Shown: positions 1 through 12,910 of the stretch, piece after piece
Position numbering within the stretch: the stretch's first letter is position 1
How the letters are laid out: each line of letters opens with the position of its first letter
Translations under genes and position numbers: made by a program
Origin: Ridgeia piscesae
Taxonomy: Eukaryota > Annelida > Polychaeta > Sabellida > Siboglinidae
Assembly: GCA_025642075.2 (NCBI GenBank)
Contig: JAODUO010000032.1
Span: 771,001 to 835,000 of the forward strand
Direction: 5' to 3'
DNA: 64,000 nucleotides
Notes under the pieces: model-generated
What the model saw: only the letters and a program-made list of their open reading frames with translations
Database searches by the model: none
Told to the model about the DNA's origin: nothing

Positions 1-23
1 GGGGGCATTGAGAACAGAAAAGG

Positions 24-523
24 GTGTTTATGGGCGACACCATTTTGCGAAAGACAGACAAGACATTAAGCAAAGGAGAAGATATTGTTTGTCTTCCGGG
101 GGCTAGGATAGAGCATGTGACTAAAAGGGTAGATAATACATTGGGGCATGGCCAGGGAGGATCTATATTACAACATATAGGGATGAACAATGCAAACAGG
201 GAGGATACAACTAGAATAGTGCAAAGATACAGACAGTTGGTAGGGAAACTGAAGAAAGCAAGAGTTGAACAGATTATTCTCTTAGGAATTTAGCCAGTAA
301 TGGGAGGAAGGGGAGCAACATATAGAAACTGCAAGAGGATGGCAATCAACGCTCTAGTAGAGCAGATGTGTGAAGAAGAAGAAGTTGGATTCTTAGATTT
401 GCGGGAATACTTTGTTGGGAAAGAAGTCATGGCCTCCATCTAAGCGGAATGGGCGCAGCAGTTTTCTCTGAGAACGTGCTTCGATCTATGGACAGTGGAA
501 CAGGTTGCAACTGTTTAAACTAG
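24..523 (+). pseudogene. LINE ORF1 relic, SGNH-hydrolase/esterase-like domain
   Basis: The frame begins with GDTILRKTD, the position of the GDS block of SGNH esterases, here with threonine in place of the catalytic serine. It continues through IGMNNANRED (block III, GxN) and, after a frameshift near 420-430, GLHLSGMGA (the histidine block), ending at the TAG at 521-523. The order and spacing of these blocks is the esterase fold reported in ORF1 proteins of CR1-type LINEs. The serine change and the frameshift indicate a dead copy. Confidence 0.7.
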
Positions 524-650
524 ATTCGCGGGGGGATTCACAGAGAAGCCAAATATTGGATGCACATATAAGGACAGCAAAAGGAAATCAGCAAAGAACA
601 GTCTGCTGGACACTCTACAACATGAGGTTATAAATGTGTTTGTTTAAATG

Positions 651-823
651 CAAGGAGCATAGTAAATAAAAGCAATGAACTAAACATTATGGTGGAATAC
701 ATTGACTCTCACATACCAGGTATAACTGAATCTTGGGCCACCACCGATATATCAGATGCCGAATTAGGAATGACAGGATATGTCATGTTTAGGAAACATA
801 GAATAAGGAGAAGGCAGTTGGCG

Positions 824-896
<73 letters not shown>

Positions 897-1325
897 CCAT
901 CCAGGCTTATGAAATAAAATGAGAAAAAAGCAGAATGTGAAGAAGCTGTCTGGTCTAACATAGTTACAGGAAACTCAACATTAACTGTTGGGTTAGTTTA
1001 TCGAAGTCCAAACATAAGCATAGACGAGAATGAGAAAGTACAAAACGCTATAAAGGAAGTCAGTAAACGTGACTGTATAATTATGGGGGATTTTAACCAT
1101 GGGCGTATACAGTGGAAATCTCTACAGAGTACTGGAAGTGAGGATCAAAAGTTTAAAAATTTAGTACAAGATAGTTTCCTTACTCAACATGTGTTAGAAC
1201 CAACCAGGGGCGAGAACGTGTTGATAATGTCAAGATATGTGAGCCACTGGGGTGTAGTGATCACAACCAGATATATGTTTTCATTAAAGTATAAGGAGAA
1301 CGGAATCGAAAAATACGGTACATGA
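651..1325 (+). pseudogene. LINE ORF2 endonuclease domain relic
   Basis: ARSIVNK and, further on, GITESWA around 650-740 mark the start of an EEP-type (APE-like) LINE endonuclease. MGDFNHG at 1083-1103 is the GDFN catalytic motif. FLTQHVLEPTRGENVL follows. The domain is split by a microsatellite at 823-893 that destroys the reading frame. The cleavage function is known for the family. This copy cannot make it. Confidence 0.75.
823..893. repeat. (TTA)n/(TA)n microsatellite inside the LINE
   Basis: A TTA run passes directly into a TA run. It sits inside the endonuclease coding region, so it expanded after the element died. Confidence 0.95.
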
Positions 1326-1788
1326 AAAATTGTCACAAAGGAAGATATAAGGATATGAGAACATATTTAGCAAAGATAGACTGGAATAACACATTTGAGA
1401 ATAAGACAGCAACAGAATGCTGGAATATCTTAAAGAGTGAAATTGACTGCATTGTCGAAAAATGTGTCCCCTTGTAAAAACAGGGTAAACGGTCAAAAAA
1501 GAAACACTTACGAAAGAAGCCATTAGAAAAATCAAGTACAAGCAAATGATGTGGAAGACATATAGACATAATGGAAGTGAAGAAGAATATGCCATTGATA
1601 AATATGCACTTAACCAAGCTATAGCTAAAATGAGAAATTCAAAGAGAAGCTAAGAACAAAAATTAGCTGTTAATATAAAACATGACAGCAAGAGTGTTTA
1701 TGCATATGTTCGAAGTAAACAGAAAGTTCAGGATAAGGTCGGTCCTCTAGAAGGTAGCGATGGAAACATAATAACAGAGGGATTCTTA

Positions 1789-3199
1789 ATGACAGAAAAC
1801 CTAAACGAATACTTTAGTTCAGTGTTTACCAGGGAAGATATTAGTGCATTACCAGTACCAGAGACTAAATTCGAAGGGAGAGAATCAGACTATTTAGGAC
1901 AACTAATTGTAACACCAAATATGGTAGCTAAGAAAATAATGGATATGAAGGATAATAAGTCACCTGGAGTGGATGGGATTCCTCCCAAATTACTACTGGA
2001 AATTATACAACAAATTAGCACACCGCTTGCGACAGTGTTCAATTTGTCATTAGAGAAGGAGTAGCTCCGTTACAATGGAAAGAAGCAAACATTATATCAT
2101 TATTTAAAAAAGGGTCAAGAAGCAAGTCAGATAATTATTGACCAGTGAGTTTAACATCGTTGATTTACAAACTATTAGAAAGACTAATTAAAGATCACTT
2201 GGTTGATTTGCCTGTTATAAATAACTTGATTAGCACATTTCAACATGGGTTTCTAAAAGCGAGGTCATGCTTGACAAATATTTTATGTTTTTGGAAGATG
2301 TCACAAAGTGGGTAGATGAGGGATCACCAGTAGATATAATCTACTTAGATTAAAAAAAACCTGTGATAAAGTGCCACATCAAAGATTACTACTTAAACTA
2401 AAGGCCCATGGCGTAGGAAATGGTATGATTAACAGGATAGAGAAATGGCTTATTGATAGAAGACAAAGAGCAGTAGTTAATGGGGAGGTTTCAAACTGGA
2501 AATCGGTTTTGAGTGGAGTACCGAAGGGATCAGTATTAAAGTTTGCGGACGGTACAAAAGTGTTTAGAAAAAATAAAAGTGATGCAGATAGACAACAATT
2601 ACAAAATGATCTGAATAAGTTGACCGAATGGTCTGAGAATCAGCAAGTGCTATTTAATTATGGGAAGTGTAAGTGCCTCCATTCAGGACATGAGAATGAA
2701 GACGCACAAAATACAATGGATGATCTTATACTGAATATACCGTAAAGAAAAAGGACTTAGGGTTAACTATTAGTGCTGATGTGAAAATATCAGAGCAGTG
2801 TGGAATTGCAGCAGCGAAGGGAAACTACATTATTGGATTAATTAGGCGAAATATAGTGTACAGGGAAAAAGAACTAATGATACGCTGTATAAAACAATAG
2901 TTAGGCCTCATTTAGAATATTGTATACAGGCATGGAGGCCATATCGCAAGAAGGATATTGATATACTGGAAATATTACAAATGACAGCAACCAAAATAAT
3001 ACAAAAACTCGGGAATATTAGTTACGAAATGCGTCTAAAAGAATGTGGATTAACAACATTGGAAACCAAGAGGCTGAGAGGAGCTCAGATAGAAATATTT
3101 AAAATATTGAATGAGTATGGAAATACTGACAGAAATATTTTTTTCTCGGTTAAGGAAGAAAGAAACACTAGAGGACACGGAATTACATTAGCAGTGTAG
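1789..3199 (+). pseudogene. LINE ORF2 reverse transcriptase relic
   Basis: NKSPGVDGIPPKLL near 1950-2000 is the conserved start of the fingers/palm of non-LTR reverse transcriptases. SGVPKGSVL at about 2512-2538 is the VPQGS block. Directly after it the text jumps to FADG. The stretch normally lying between these blocks is deleted and the second catalytic aspartate of the FADD box is glycine. NEYGNTDRNIFFS and the following segment resemble the C-terminal domain. Several in-frame stops (for example after 2062 and after 2743) confirm decay. Confidence 0.8.
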
Positions 3200-3646
3200 A
3201 CTAGATATTAGACATTTTCACAAAGAACAGTAAATGAATGGAACAGATTATCGGCTGATTGTGTAGGTGCTAGTAATGTTAATATGTTTAAAAATAAAAT
3301 ATACATATACCTAAGTGAGGCGGGTACATTTAGATATATAGGTTGGACTCTCGATAAGCCAAAGGGCTTCCTTGTCCACCTGCCACCTAGAGTTGATTCT
3401 CTAGGTGGCAATCTCGTTAAATCTTGTTAATGCATCGCGAACTATTTTCATTTCACCTGTCTGCCATTTGTGTGTCAGTTTAGTCCGATTTAATACAGAC
3501 ATCCGGAAATTACACTTGTAGGTCCGCTTAAATAGGTACTATATATTGCAACCTGGAAAGCATTGATGCATGTGAATAACATAGAGTGCAATTTAAATTA
3601 ATGTATACATGTTGTTTGCTAATATATTTAAACAAAGATAAATATA

Positions 3647-3649
<3 letters not shown>

Positions 3650-3684
<35 letters not shown>

Positions 3685-3838
3685 TAGTCTCAAATCTCCT
3701 GCATTTTATGTCCTGTTTATATACTATTTCTGGATCTTTTTATATACGATTACTCCAAATTAAAGAGTGTTACACCTTGTTTTAGTGCGTGCGTGTTTGT
3801 GCGTGCGTGTGTGTGCGCGTGTGTGTGCGCGTGTGTGT
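3650..3838. repeat. (TA)n tract and (GT/GC)n tract upstream of the first M3 exon
   Basis: A TA run at about 3650-3683 and a mixed GTGC/GTGT run at about 3786-3838. The second ends less than 30 bases before the 3' splice site of the exon at 3866. Similar tracts sit before the M3 exons at 25459, 40438 and 63667. Confidence 0.9.
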
Positions 3839-3865
3839 AAAATATACATAATTATGCCTTTCCAG

Positions 3866-4024
3866 GTCGTTTAGGCGAAACTTGCTACAGGGACACCCAA
3901 TGTCATCCCGGATTTAAATGTATTAATGCAACATGCAAGTGTCCTCCCAATACGGAATTTCGTTTCTTTCCATCTGCACCATTTACTGGCTGGATGCCTG
4001 AAGAGAGATGCGTTCCCTCTCATA
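3866..4024 (+). CDS. Block 1 exon M3: EB-like six-cysteine module
   Basis: The exon lies between a pyrimidine-rich CTTTCCAG acceptor and a GTAAGT donor. It is open only in the phase-1 frame (53 codons, phase 1 to 1). Residues begin RLGETCYRDTQC. The cysteine pattern is C-x5-C-x5-C-x4-C-x-C-x22-C, which resembles EB/EGF-like extracellular modules. INAT before the fourth cysteine is an N-glycosylation sequon. It is the first in-window exon of the multi-module gene. The M1 and M2 exons of this block would lie left of the window. The domain family is inferred from cysteine spacing. Binding partner and function are unknown. Confidence 0.85.
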
Positions 4025-4238
4025 GTAAGTTTTCCTTTGCTAATCATAAGCACGTGTGATCTAATGATAGCAAGAATTCGCAATTGAAGTCGTTTACTCA
4101 GGACAATTTAACTAACGATAAGCATTAAAGCTTATATTTGTTATATTGTTGTTTAAAATTGTTTGATAGAAGTAGTAGGGCACAGTGAGACGCCACTAGA
4201 ATCCACTTATTAGTATGTCAGAAAATAATGTATTTCGT

Positions 4239-4318
<80 letters not shown>
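4239..4318. repeat. (TC)n followed by (TA)n microsatellite
   Basis: About 40 bases of TC then about 40 of TA, in the M3-M4 intron of block 1. Block 2 (13879), block 3 (25700) and block 4 (41149, 41741) carry microsatellites in the same intron. Confidence 0.95.
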
Positions 4319-4327
<9 letters not shown>

Positions 4328-4632
4328 GTGTGTATGTACGTCCGTACGCTTGTGTAAGTGTATGTTTATGTACATGTATATCTACGTATATATGTAAATA
4401 AGCCCGTACGTATATATCTATGTATATAGCCACGTATGTATGTACGCTCGCTTGCATGTATGTATATATGTAGGTATGTTTGTTTGTTTTTGTATGCACC
4501 TATTCATATTTACGTACGATGTTTGCTACTAATTTGTTGGGTAAAACAACTATTGGTATTTGATGAATACGCGAGACTAATATATAATGGTTTATTATTT
4601 GTCTGAAACATTTTCCCGAAATCGCTTTTTAG

Positions 4633-4746
4633 AAAAATCACTGAAAGTAAACGAATCGTGCAACAGGGATAACGACTTGTGTGACGCACAATTGGTTTGT
4701 CGTAAATGTGGGAACATCGGTAGTCATTACAACGTATGCCAATCAG
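4633..4746 (+). CDS. Block 1 exon M4: five-cysteine module
   Basis: Acceptor TTTTTAG at 4632, donor GTAATC at 4747, 38 codons, phase 1 to 1. The peptide starts KSLKVNESC and has spacing C-x6-C-x5-C-x2-C-x9-C. The same short module recurs at 14294, 26084 and 41891 with an upstream intron end that is also conserved (TTTTCCCGAAT/ATTGCTT). Five cysteines leave one without a partner inside the module. No named domain is recognised with confidence. It may be a truncated relative of M1-M3. Confidence 0.85.
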
Positions 4747-5016
4747 GTAATCACCATATACGTTTTGTTTGTGTACCTTTTTGTTGTTATGGTTGAAGAG
4801 TCGATCTTCATCAATCATGAAACTGCGACGCAGTGAACTTGGCCTGCGGTCAATGTTACACCATTGCTCCCGTTTAATATAATTATTATATAATCAACAA
4901 TTGTAATACATTATGAAGAAGAAGAAAGTTAGATGACATTGTTTGATATAATAAAATATATCAAGCTCATTCGTTTCAACAGTATTAAAAGTTTCAGAGC
5001 GTATACAGGGACACAT

Positions 5017-6977
<1,961 letters not shown>

Positions 6978-7010
6978 GGTGGATCGCTGTAGAGAAGCCA
7001 GACTTCACTC
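6978..7010 (+). CDS. Block 1 exon L1: short linker
   Basis: A 33-base exon between a long T-rich acceptor (TTTTTTCAG) and GTAAGT, open in phase 1 and read WIAVEKPDFT. The flanking intron end, with the motif GCTTAGTT before the T tract, is shared with L1 at 29217 and 42426, which supports a real exon. It contains no cysteine. The short exon size and weak sequence conservation make this less secure than the modules. Confidence 0.6.
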
Positions 7011-7366
7011 GTAAGTTCGACACCAACTTCAGCGTAATGTTAAATGTTTTGGTGTTTACCTGATTATTGTTTGTCTCATCGACATCACGTTTATAATTGA
7101 CTATTACTCTAGTACTGATAATAACGCACTCGGTTACTCACTGTATTACTGTTCACCATTCTACAATTATATGCCGCATTACACTAGTTTTGTTCCAGTC
7201 TGTATATAATATGTGTCACGAAACCTGTTGTTTTCTCAATTTATTAGCAGTAATCGAAAAACATATTCTTGAGTATACTGGATCAGTATATAAATTCGTC
7301 ACCTGACGACTATACTAAGTAGAATATTTTACTGACTTTCAGGAACCCCCTAGTATCGTTGCACCG

Positions 7367-7421
7367 TGCCACACACGCACGCACGCACGCACGCACACAC
7401 TCACACACACTCACACACACA
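7367..7421. repeat. (CGCA)n/(CA)n microsatellite
   Basis: CACG and CACT repeats in the L1-L2 intron. Confidence 0.85.
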
Positions 7422-7699
7422 ATTAGTGCCTACATGACATCTCGTTCACACTTTAAGAACAATCTAAATGAAATTGTGACATGTAAAACGTTTTACTCAA
7501 TAAAATCTACACATCAGCTTTGCTTGGTTCAAAATCAATAGTGTTCGTCATATGTCGTATTATGTATATTTTGCCCGTCAGTAATTTCGTATGATCATAT
7601 TTGAGCGAAGTCACAAGAAATAGATCAATTGTGTTTTGTAAATTAACGGGTTTTTCTATTGTTTTGCTATTTATGTTGTATTAGTATTTCTTCTTTCAG

Positions 7700-7735
7700 C
7701 CAAAGTCAGACCCACAGTAGCTTCACAGAAGACGG
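7700..7735 (+). CDS. Block 1 exon L2: short linker
   Basis: A 36-base exon with acceptor TTCTTCTTTCAG and donor GTAAGT, phase 1 to 1, read KVRPTVASQKT. The acceptor context is nearly the same at 16630, 36607 and 43018. Together with L1 it makes a basic, cysteine-free spacer of about 20 residues between M4 and the next M1. Confidence 0.65.
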
Positions 7736-8032
7736 GTAAGTTATATCACCTTATGTTTATATAACAGTTTAACGGATATGCAATAGAAAGTTATACATGT
7801 AGAGATGTATTGACATAAAGTTACGCTGCTTAATAATATCGAATTAGGTATATATGATTCAGCAACTGTTTGATATCGTAATATGTGCTTACTTCTAGTA
7901 TCATAAATTGTATTTCTCTGCTATCTTTTAGTTTGACAAAATCTACATGTTCTTGTTTTGTTAACTTAAAACATTTAAATTTTAATTTGCGTTACATTCT
8001 ACTACTTTATTTATATTCGTCACATTTATCAT

Positions 8033-8165
8033 TTGAATGCAACCGCTCCATTTCCAGGGCGTTCGTATTCGAATGGGGCTGATAAACAATCGCAGTTGCA
8101 TATTCGAATGTTTAATCGAATGCATATAAAATACTGACAAATTGCAAATATAATGTCTACTCGCC
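8033..8165. repeat. Dispersed repeat rich in TTCGAAT palindromes, copy 1
   Basis: Similar to 29840-30090: both contain TGCAACCG, TTCGTATTCGAAT or TTCGTATATTCGAAT, GATAAACA, and a downstream GACA(A/G)ATTGCAAA block. Class unknown. A non-autonomous DNA element is possible. Confidence 0.5.
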
Positions 8166-8683
8166 CTCCCACTGCCTGGCAAAAAGTGGTTAAATATTAA
8201 TGATTCAAAGTTTAATTAACTATATCATCAATAAAACTGTATTTAGATAGTTTTGTTTACATGTTCCCTGATCTTTCTCACTGTCATCATTACAATTATT
8301 ATATATAGGACTACATAAATATCATTCATTACGAACGGCGTCCCTATAGTAAGCCTGCATAATATTGATGTTGCTCTTCGCATTTAAATTCGTCGTCATC
8401 AAAACTGCGATCGTCTTCATTTATCTTTTAAATTTCGTAATGTTAAATATAATGTCATCACCATGGTCGTCTTCATTCATTCATCAGTAAGCACACTCTT
8501 GGCCTTCAACGTTATATTACTAATCATTACCCTACTAATCATCATCGCTATCATCGTAAAGAGCATTCTTTTTAATCATCACAGTTTTGTTTACGTCACG
8601 TGATTAGTTTTTTTATTACTTATAATATGTAAGTATATTGTGACATTGAATCGACGTTGAAAAACCCATTTATTTTGTTACAG

Positions 8684-8827
8684 TGGGATTGAATGGTGAT
8701 GTTTGTACAACATCCGACGACTGCAAACAACTTCACAGCCGTTGCATGGTCTATAAAGAGTGTGGAATATCGAAATGTACTTGCAACGATGACTACTTTG
8801 AAGTTGCCCCAGAAACTTGCTGGCCAG
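8684..8827 (+). CDS. Block 2 exon M1: seven-cysteine EB-like module
   Basis: Acceptor TTGTTACAG, donor GTAAGT, 48 codons, phase 1 to 1. Cysteine spacing is C-x5-C-x6-C-x5-C-x4-C-x-C-x11-C, and all four M1 exons in the window have exactly this spacing. Compared with M2 and M3 there is an extra cysteine in the conserved (E/D)CG step (here KECGISKC). The odd cysteine number predicts a bond outside the module. The fold is inferred to be EB/EGF-like. No function is assigned. Confidence 0.88.
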
Positions 8828-9217
8828 GTAAGTGAACACTTTGAATTCGTTGACTTAACTGTGGCAGTCGTTTGAATATCATAGGCTATGCTGCTCTTTG
8901 TTGTGACAAAACCGATACCGAAATAGCCTGACTACATCGGAATGTAATATTAATATGTGTATAGTTCGGATACACGAGATGAATAACTGATATGCCTTTT
9001 TGAAATTGCATGAGCCCCAAATCCGTTCATTAATAGTGTATTATTAGGCATACGTTACTATGAACGTTTAATTCTCCTGGTAAAAGTGTGCGTGGAACGC
9101 GTTTTGTATCAGATATATAAATTATAATAATATTGACTTGACAGCAGCCGGTGTCTTCGAAAATCAAGTTGTTTTGCTGGACAACATCAAAGGATTAAGT
9201 TAGTTTCATTATCATAT

Positions 9218-9430
9218 TCAGTGCGCGAGTCGTCGGTGGACGGATGTTGAGAAGCTAAGGAGGATGCGCAGCATTAAAACGATATGTCTTAGGTGCCGGA
9301 TAAATAACACTATATTTCCTTAAAGTTTATAAATGACATGAAACGAATTCCACCCATTTGGTGCTGTTACCGAGAAAGCTCGGATTCCAGCTTTCATCTT
9401 TCCCAGAGGGTTGTTACGAAGGTTACTACT
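9218..9430 (-). mobile_element. LINE 3'-end fragment
   Basis: Read on the - strand, it contains AGIRAFSVTAPNGWNS, the RAFS..AP..WNSLP block found at the C-terminus of many non-LTR reverse transcriptases, then a tail ending GACTCGCGCACTG. The same family occurs at 18250-18715 (+) and 38765-38960 (-). The copies at 9.2 and 38.8 kb share intron and orientation. Confidence 0.6.
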
Positions 9431-10262
9431 GCAGATTTACCCCTCGGTAAAATGCTGCGCGAGGTGGTAGGGAGGACTGATCGAGGGCGAGGTATTATAA
9501 ATAGCTTTCAAATGGAGCATTCCGAAGTTATTTAGTACATTTCATGGCATTTAAACTGATTAGAAGATATCACTATACTCTATTAGTTAGTATGCCATTA
9601 CAAACACGTTTATGTTATCATTAGTAAGTAACTAGTAGGCAATCATGATTATTTCATTGAATAAGAACAGTCACTCTGAGAACGTTCCTAGGTCGCCAAA
9701 GTTAATTTCACATGAAATATGATTAGTATGATAGCATAGTAAATATTACTTTGAAAATGTTTCTGTTCCAAGTTGTATATTTACTGTACTTGCTAACACT
9801 GTGTGCAATTCAATACACAACAAGTTGTGGAATGTTGCAAACGTATGTTCAAGCAATGTACACTACTATTTCCAATGTTTTATTTTATATAAAAACGTTA
9901 ATTAATATGTACCCAGGTTTCCGCGTGTTGTTAAAGTATATGACTCACATTTTTACTCTTACCACTGTTAATCAGTTTCCTTGTCGGACAACAATTAATC
10001 AGCTTGACATATGTGATAATAGATCATTTATTTGACAAACTATCAATCACTGTGACATATTATTACACGTTGTGGAATATTTATGTATGGCATTGTTTAA
10101 CATATTCACACATTTAATACTGTTAGTTGAAGATGTTCTGTAAGTTCAAGAACCTGTCGTGATGTGTTTGTTATTATGAAGAACCGTCTAGTTTGTACCA
10201 CATCATGAAACAATACACACGTTTCTTACTTAGCTAATCTTATTCTTCTTATGTGTTAGGTA

Positions 10263-10372
10263 CTGGTGTTTGTGTGTGTGCGTGCGTGCGTGTCGTCGGG
10301 CGTTCGGTGGGCGGGCGGGCGGGCGGGCGGGCGTGCGTGCGTGCGGCGGGCGTGCGTGCGTGCGTGTGTGTG
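10263..10372 (+). repeat. G-rich tract with six GGGC runs
   Basis: GTGC repeats surround six consecutive GGG runs separated by single C bases (10309-10331). It is a strong candidate for a parallel G-quadruplex on the sense strand of the M1-M2 intron. Confidence 0.85.
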
Positions 10373-10548
10373 TTGGTTTTAAACGTTTGCCATCGTTGTC
10401 CACCAGCGGTATTGATGATTCATACATTGATATATGCCGACTGTTAATACTTATTAATGTATGTATGTATTAATGCAGTTTGAAAGAAACAGTAACATGG
10501 AGCAACAATAATAAACACATGCTATAGCAATACATTTATGCATTGCAG

Positions 10549-10692
10549 TGACTGACTACCACATTAGACTCGGCGTAACTAAATGTGTATCCAATAAAGA
10601 ATGCCCCGTAGCCGCAGCCGAATGTCTGAATGGGACTTGCCGTTGCCGTGACGGCGACGATTTCACATCAGAAGACAAGATAACTTGTCAGC
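10549..10692 (+). CDS. Block 2 exon M2: six-cysteine EB-like module
   Basis: Acceptor GCATTGCAG, donor GTAAGA, 48 codons, phase 1 to 1. Spacing is C-x5-C-x6-C-x4-C-x-C-x13-C, with LNGT before the fourth cysteine (a sequon) and a conserved DDFTSEDKITC ending. All M2 exons end in an acidic-K-x-x-C motif and start with a variant of (L/F)GxTKC. An extracellular disulphide module is inferred. Confidence 0.88.
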
Positions 10693-10802
10693 GTAAGAAA
10701 AACATTAAAACATGATCGATGTTTTATGTACACGTATGCACTTAAAGACACAAGCACGCGCGCATTCAATCACGCATTCAATCACGCATTCAATCACGCA
10801 TA

Positions 10803-10878
<76 letters not shown>

Positions 10879-10879
10879 A

Positions 10880-10947
<68 letters not shown>

Positions 10948-10962
10948 CACCACGCACGCACG

Positions 10963-11022
<60 letters not shown>
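10803..11022. repeat. (CA)n-(TA)n-(CA)n microsatellite
   Basis: About 110 bases of CA, 30 of TA, then 70 of CA. Open frames of alternating H/T or C/V across it are artefacts. Confidence 0.97.
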
Positions 11023-11024
<2 letters not shown>

Positions 11025-11103
11025 GGCACTGTATCGTTATGCTTTGAAAAGGTAAGTGTAAACTAACTATCATGTAAGCTATACACGTGTCATCGCACTA
11101 TAC

Positions 11104-11280
11104 CAAAGGACACGATTAACGAGAGCGGCGTTGGAATATTGTGGCTCTGAGACATATCTAATTCTGGTTTGGAAGACGAAAATGTGTTTTTATTTCATTT
11201 ACAAAGCCAATCGATAGCATGTGATTTACCTGTTAAAATTGTCCCGTTTCCAGATGCGGAAAGAAAACGGTATTTTAAAA
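11104..11280. repeat. Duplicated intron segment, copy 1
   Basis: Shares TTGTGGCTCTGA, ATTTACAAA.CCAA and TTTCCAGATG.GGAAAGAAA motifs with 20590-20815 and, less closely, with 11965-12215. It lies in the M2-M3 intron of block 2. Confidence 0.6.
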
Positions 11281-11964
11281 TGGGATTTGACTTTCGATAT
11301 ATCACTTGTAAAGTCCACAAATTTAACAGATTAGATGGTGTATCCTAAACAAGATTTTGCAGGTAGAACATACATTTTTTCTATCAGCCGGTACTACTTT
11401 CCTCTCTTGTATCATGGGGATTTGGCTCTTTATTGTCACCACGCCAGCGTCATTTGACAATTTTGTATACTAAAGTATGCCACATGATACATGTTCAATC
11501 GGCAGAGAAAGCAACATATAATGTAGGAGGCTGTCTATAATAATGTATACATTATTACCCAGTTGCAGTAAGACTGTAGTATTACCACTATTGTACCAGT
11601 AGATACAGCTTGTACAAAAAGAACATTAATTAATTTCAATAGACAGGGTCTTCTTCGTAGAAAATCTGGCATCGAGAGTTTCAGTTCCCCGTTAGACTTA
11701 TGCCAATATAAAAATAGTAGTAGTGTATATTATGCTCATAAAAACAAAATATGATCATCTAAATGTTGCAGCCAAAGGACTGTTTGCAATTGCGATATGG
11801 TACATTCTCAATTAATTATATAACTTCCATTGATATAAGTTGTTTTACATATATAATATGTATGTCATATACTCTTGTATCTAGTAAAACAGTTCAAAAT
11901 TAACGCCTAAATAACTTTGTTGTAATAAGATGTCACATCCCTATATAAAGCTATGAACGTTTCG

Positions 11965-12215
11965 CTGCATTGTACCCAAGGGAACGAGTAAGAAAAGTCG
12001 CGTTTGGGAAACGGCCAGGGCCATGGGAATTCACAGTTAGGCTTGGGATAGTGGACCATTATGATTGTGTGGCTCCAAAACAATATAATTCGGGTTTGGA
12101 ATTTGAGGAGGAACATGCTTTTTGTTTGTTTTACAAAGCCAATTAATATAGTATGATTTAGGTGACACAATGGTCCAGTTTCCGTATGCGGAAAAAAACA
12201 CGGTGTTTTAATAGT
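11965..12215. repeat. Duplicated intron segment, copy 2
   Basis: Second copy in the same intron, about 0.86 kb downstream of the first. Block 3 has one copy (20590-20815). This points to a local duplication inside the block 2 intron. Confidence 0.55.
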
Positions 12216-12748
12216 ATTTGACGCTTTTTGGCTTTCAATCAAGTGGTATCGTGGCGTCAAACGTGACATATACTGACATCAGACGGACACTTTCTACGTC
12301 TTCAGGGCATGTTTACAAAGATAATCCCGGATTTAAAGTGCTACGTTAAATATTCAATTGCCCCTTCACACATCGGCATACTAATGTTCATGTATGGGTT
12401 ACACAATGTTTATTTTTGACGTTACATACATCAGATCAGTTTGCAATGTATTTGTCCTAAAATGGATTATGTTGAGGTGGTTGTAATCGATACAATTACT
12501 TTGAAAAAGAGCAGAAAACGGGGATGATATCGAAGCTCAGACAGGCTTCTTCGAAACATGTGGCTTCAATTTTTCAACTAAATTGTATTCGTATGGAATC
12601 TTTAGGTAAATGCATGTTCCCTGTGATGACCGGTGTTTGTAGTACGTCGGAATATCGCATACTGATTAACGTTTAGACGCAAAAGATTACACTCGTAAAC
12701 AGGTGTTTTGTATGTGTGTATATAAAACTAATAATTAATTATTTCCAG

Positions 12749-12910
12749 GCCAATTCCGCGAGACATGCTACAAGGAGAGTCACTGTCAACCCCCCTTAGT
12801 GTGTTTAAACGGAACATGCCGCTGCCCTCACAACTTGTACACTTTGACAGTTCCGAGGAGCCTAGTTATAAGTACCCCACTTCTAAGTTATAGATGCATC
12901 CCTCGCGGTG
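12749..12910 (+). CDS. Block 2 exon M3: EB-like six-cysteine module
   Basis: Acceptor ATTTCCAG, donor GTAAGT, 54 codons, phase 1 to 1. The peptide starts QFRETCYKESHC and has spacing C-x5-C-x5-C-x4-C-x-C-x23-C, with a sequon LNGT. The long loop between the last two cysteines (LYTLTVPRSLVISTP and on) has no similarity to the loops of other M3 exons, although the framework is conserved. Confidence 0.87.

Larger units (their letters stand above)
24..3420 (+). mobile_element. Decayed CR1-like non-LTR retrotransposon (LINE)
   Basis: The segment reads in order as an ORF1 with an SGNH-esterase-like domain, an apurinic-type endonuclease and a reverse transcriptase, all on the + strand and broken by stops and frameshifts. 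An esterase-like ORF1 is known for the CR1/L3 group of LINEs, so I place it there from architecture, not from a search. The 3' end carries a perfect 12-bp inverted repeat (3381-3392 with 3399-3410, loop TTGATT), a plausible terminal hairpin. A TTA/TA microsatellite interrupts the endonuclease. The element lies upstream of the first cysteine-rich exon (3866), presumably in the intron before it. The left boundary may lie outside the window. Confidence 0.8.

Noticed and set aside
10705..11073. Long overlapping frames of Cys-Val or His-Thr on both strands (also at 13853-14188, 16128-16584, 25066-25546, 41085-41504, 63442-63714)
   Set aside because: They are translations of CA/GT/TA microsatellites and carry no codon or splice evidence.
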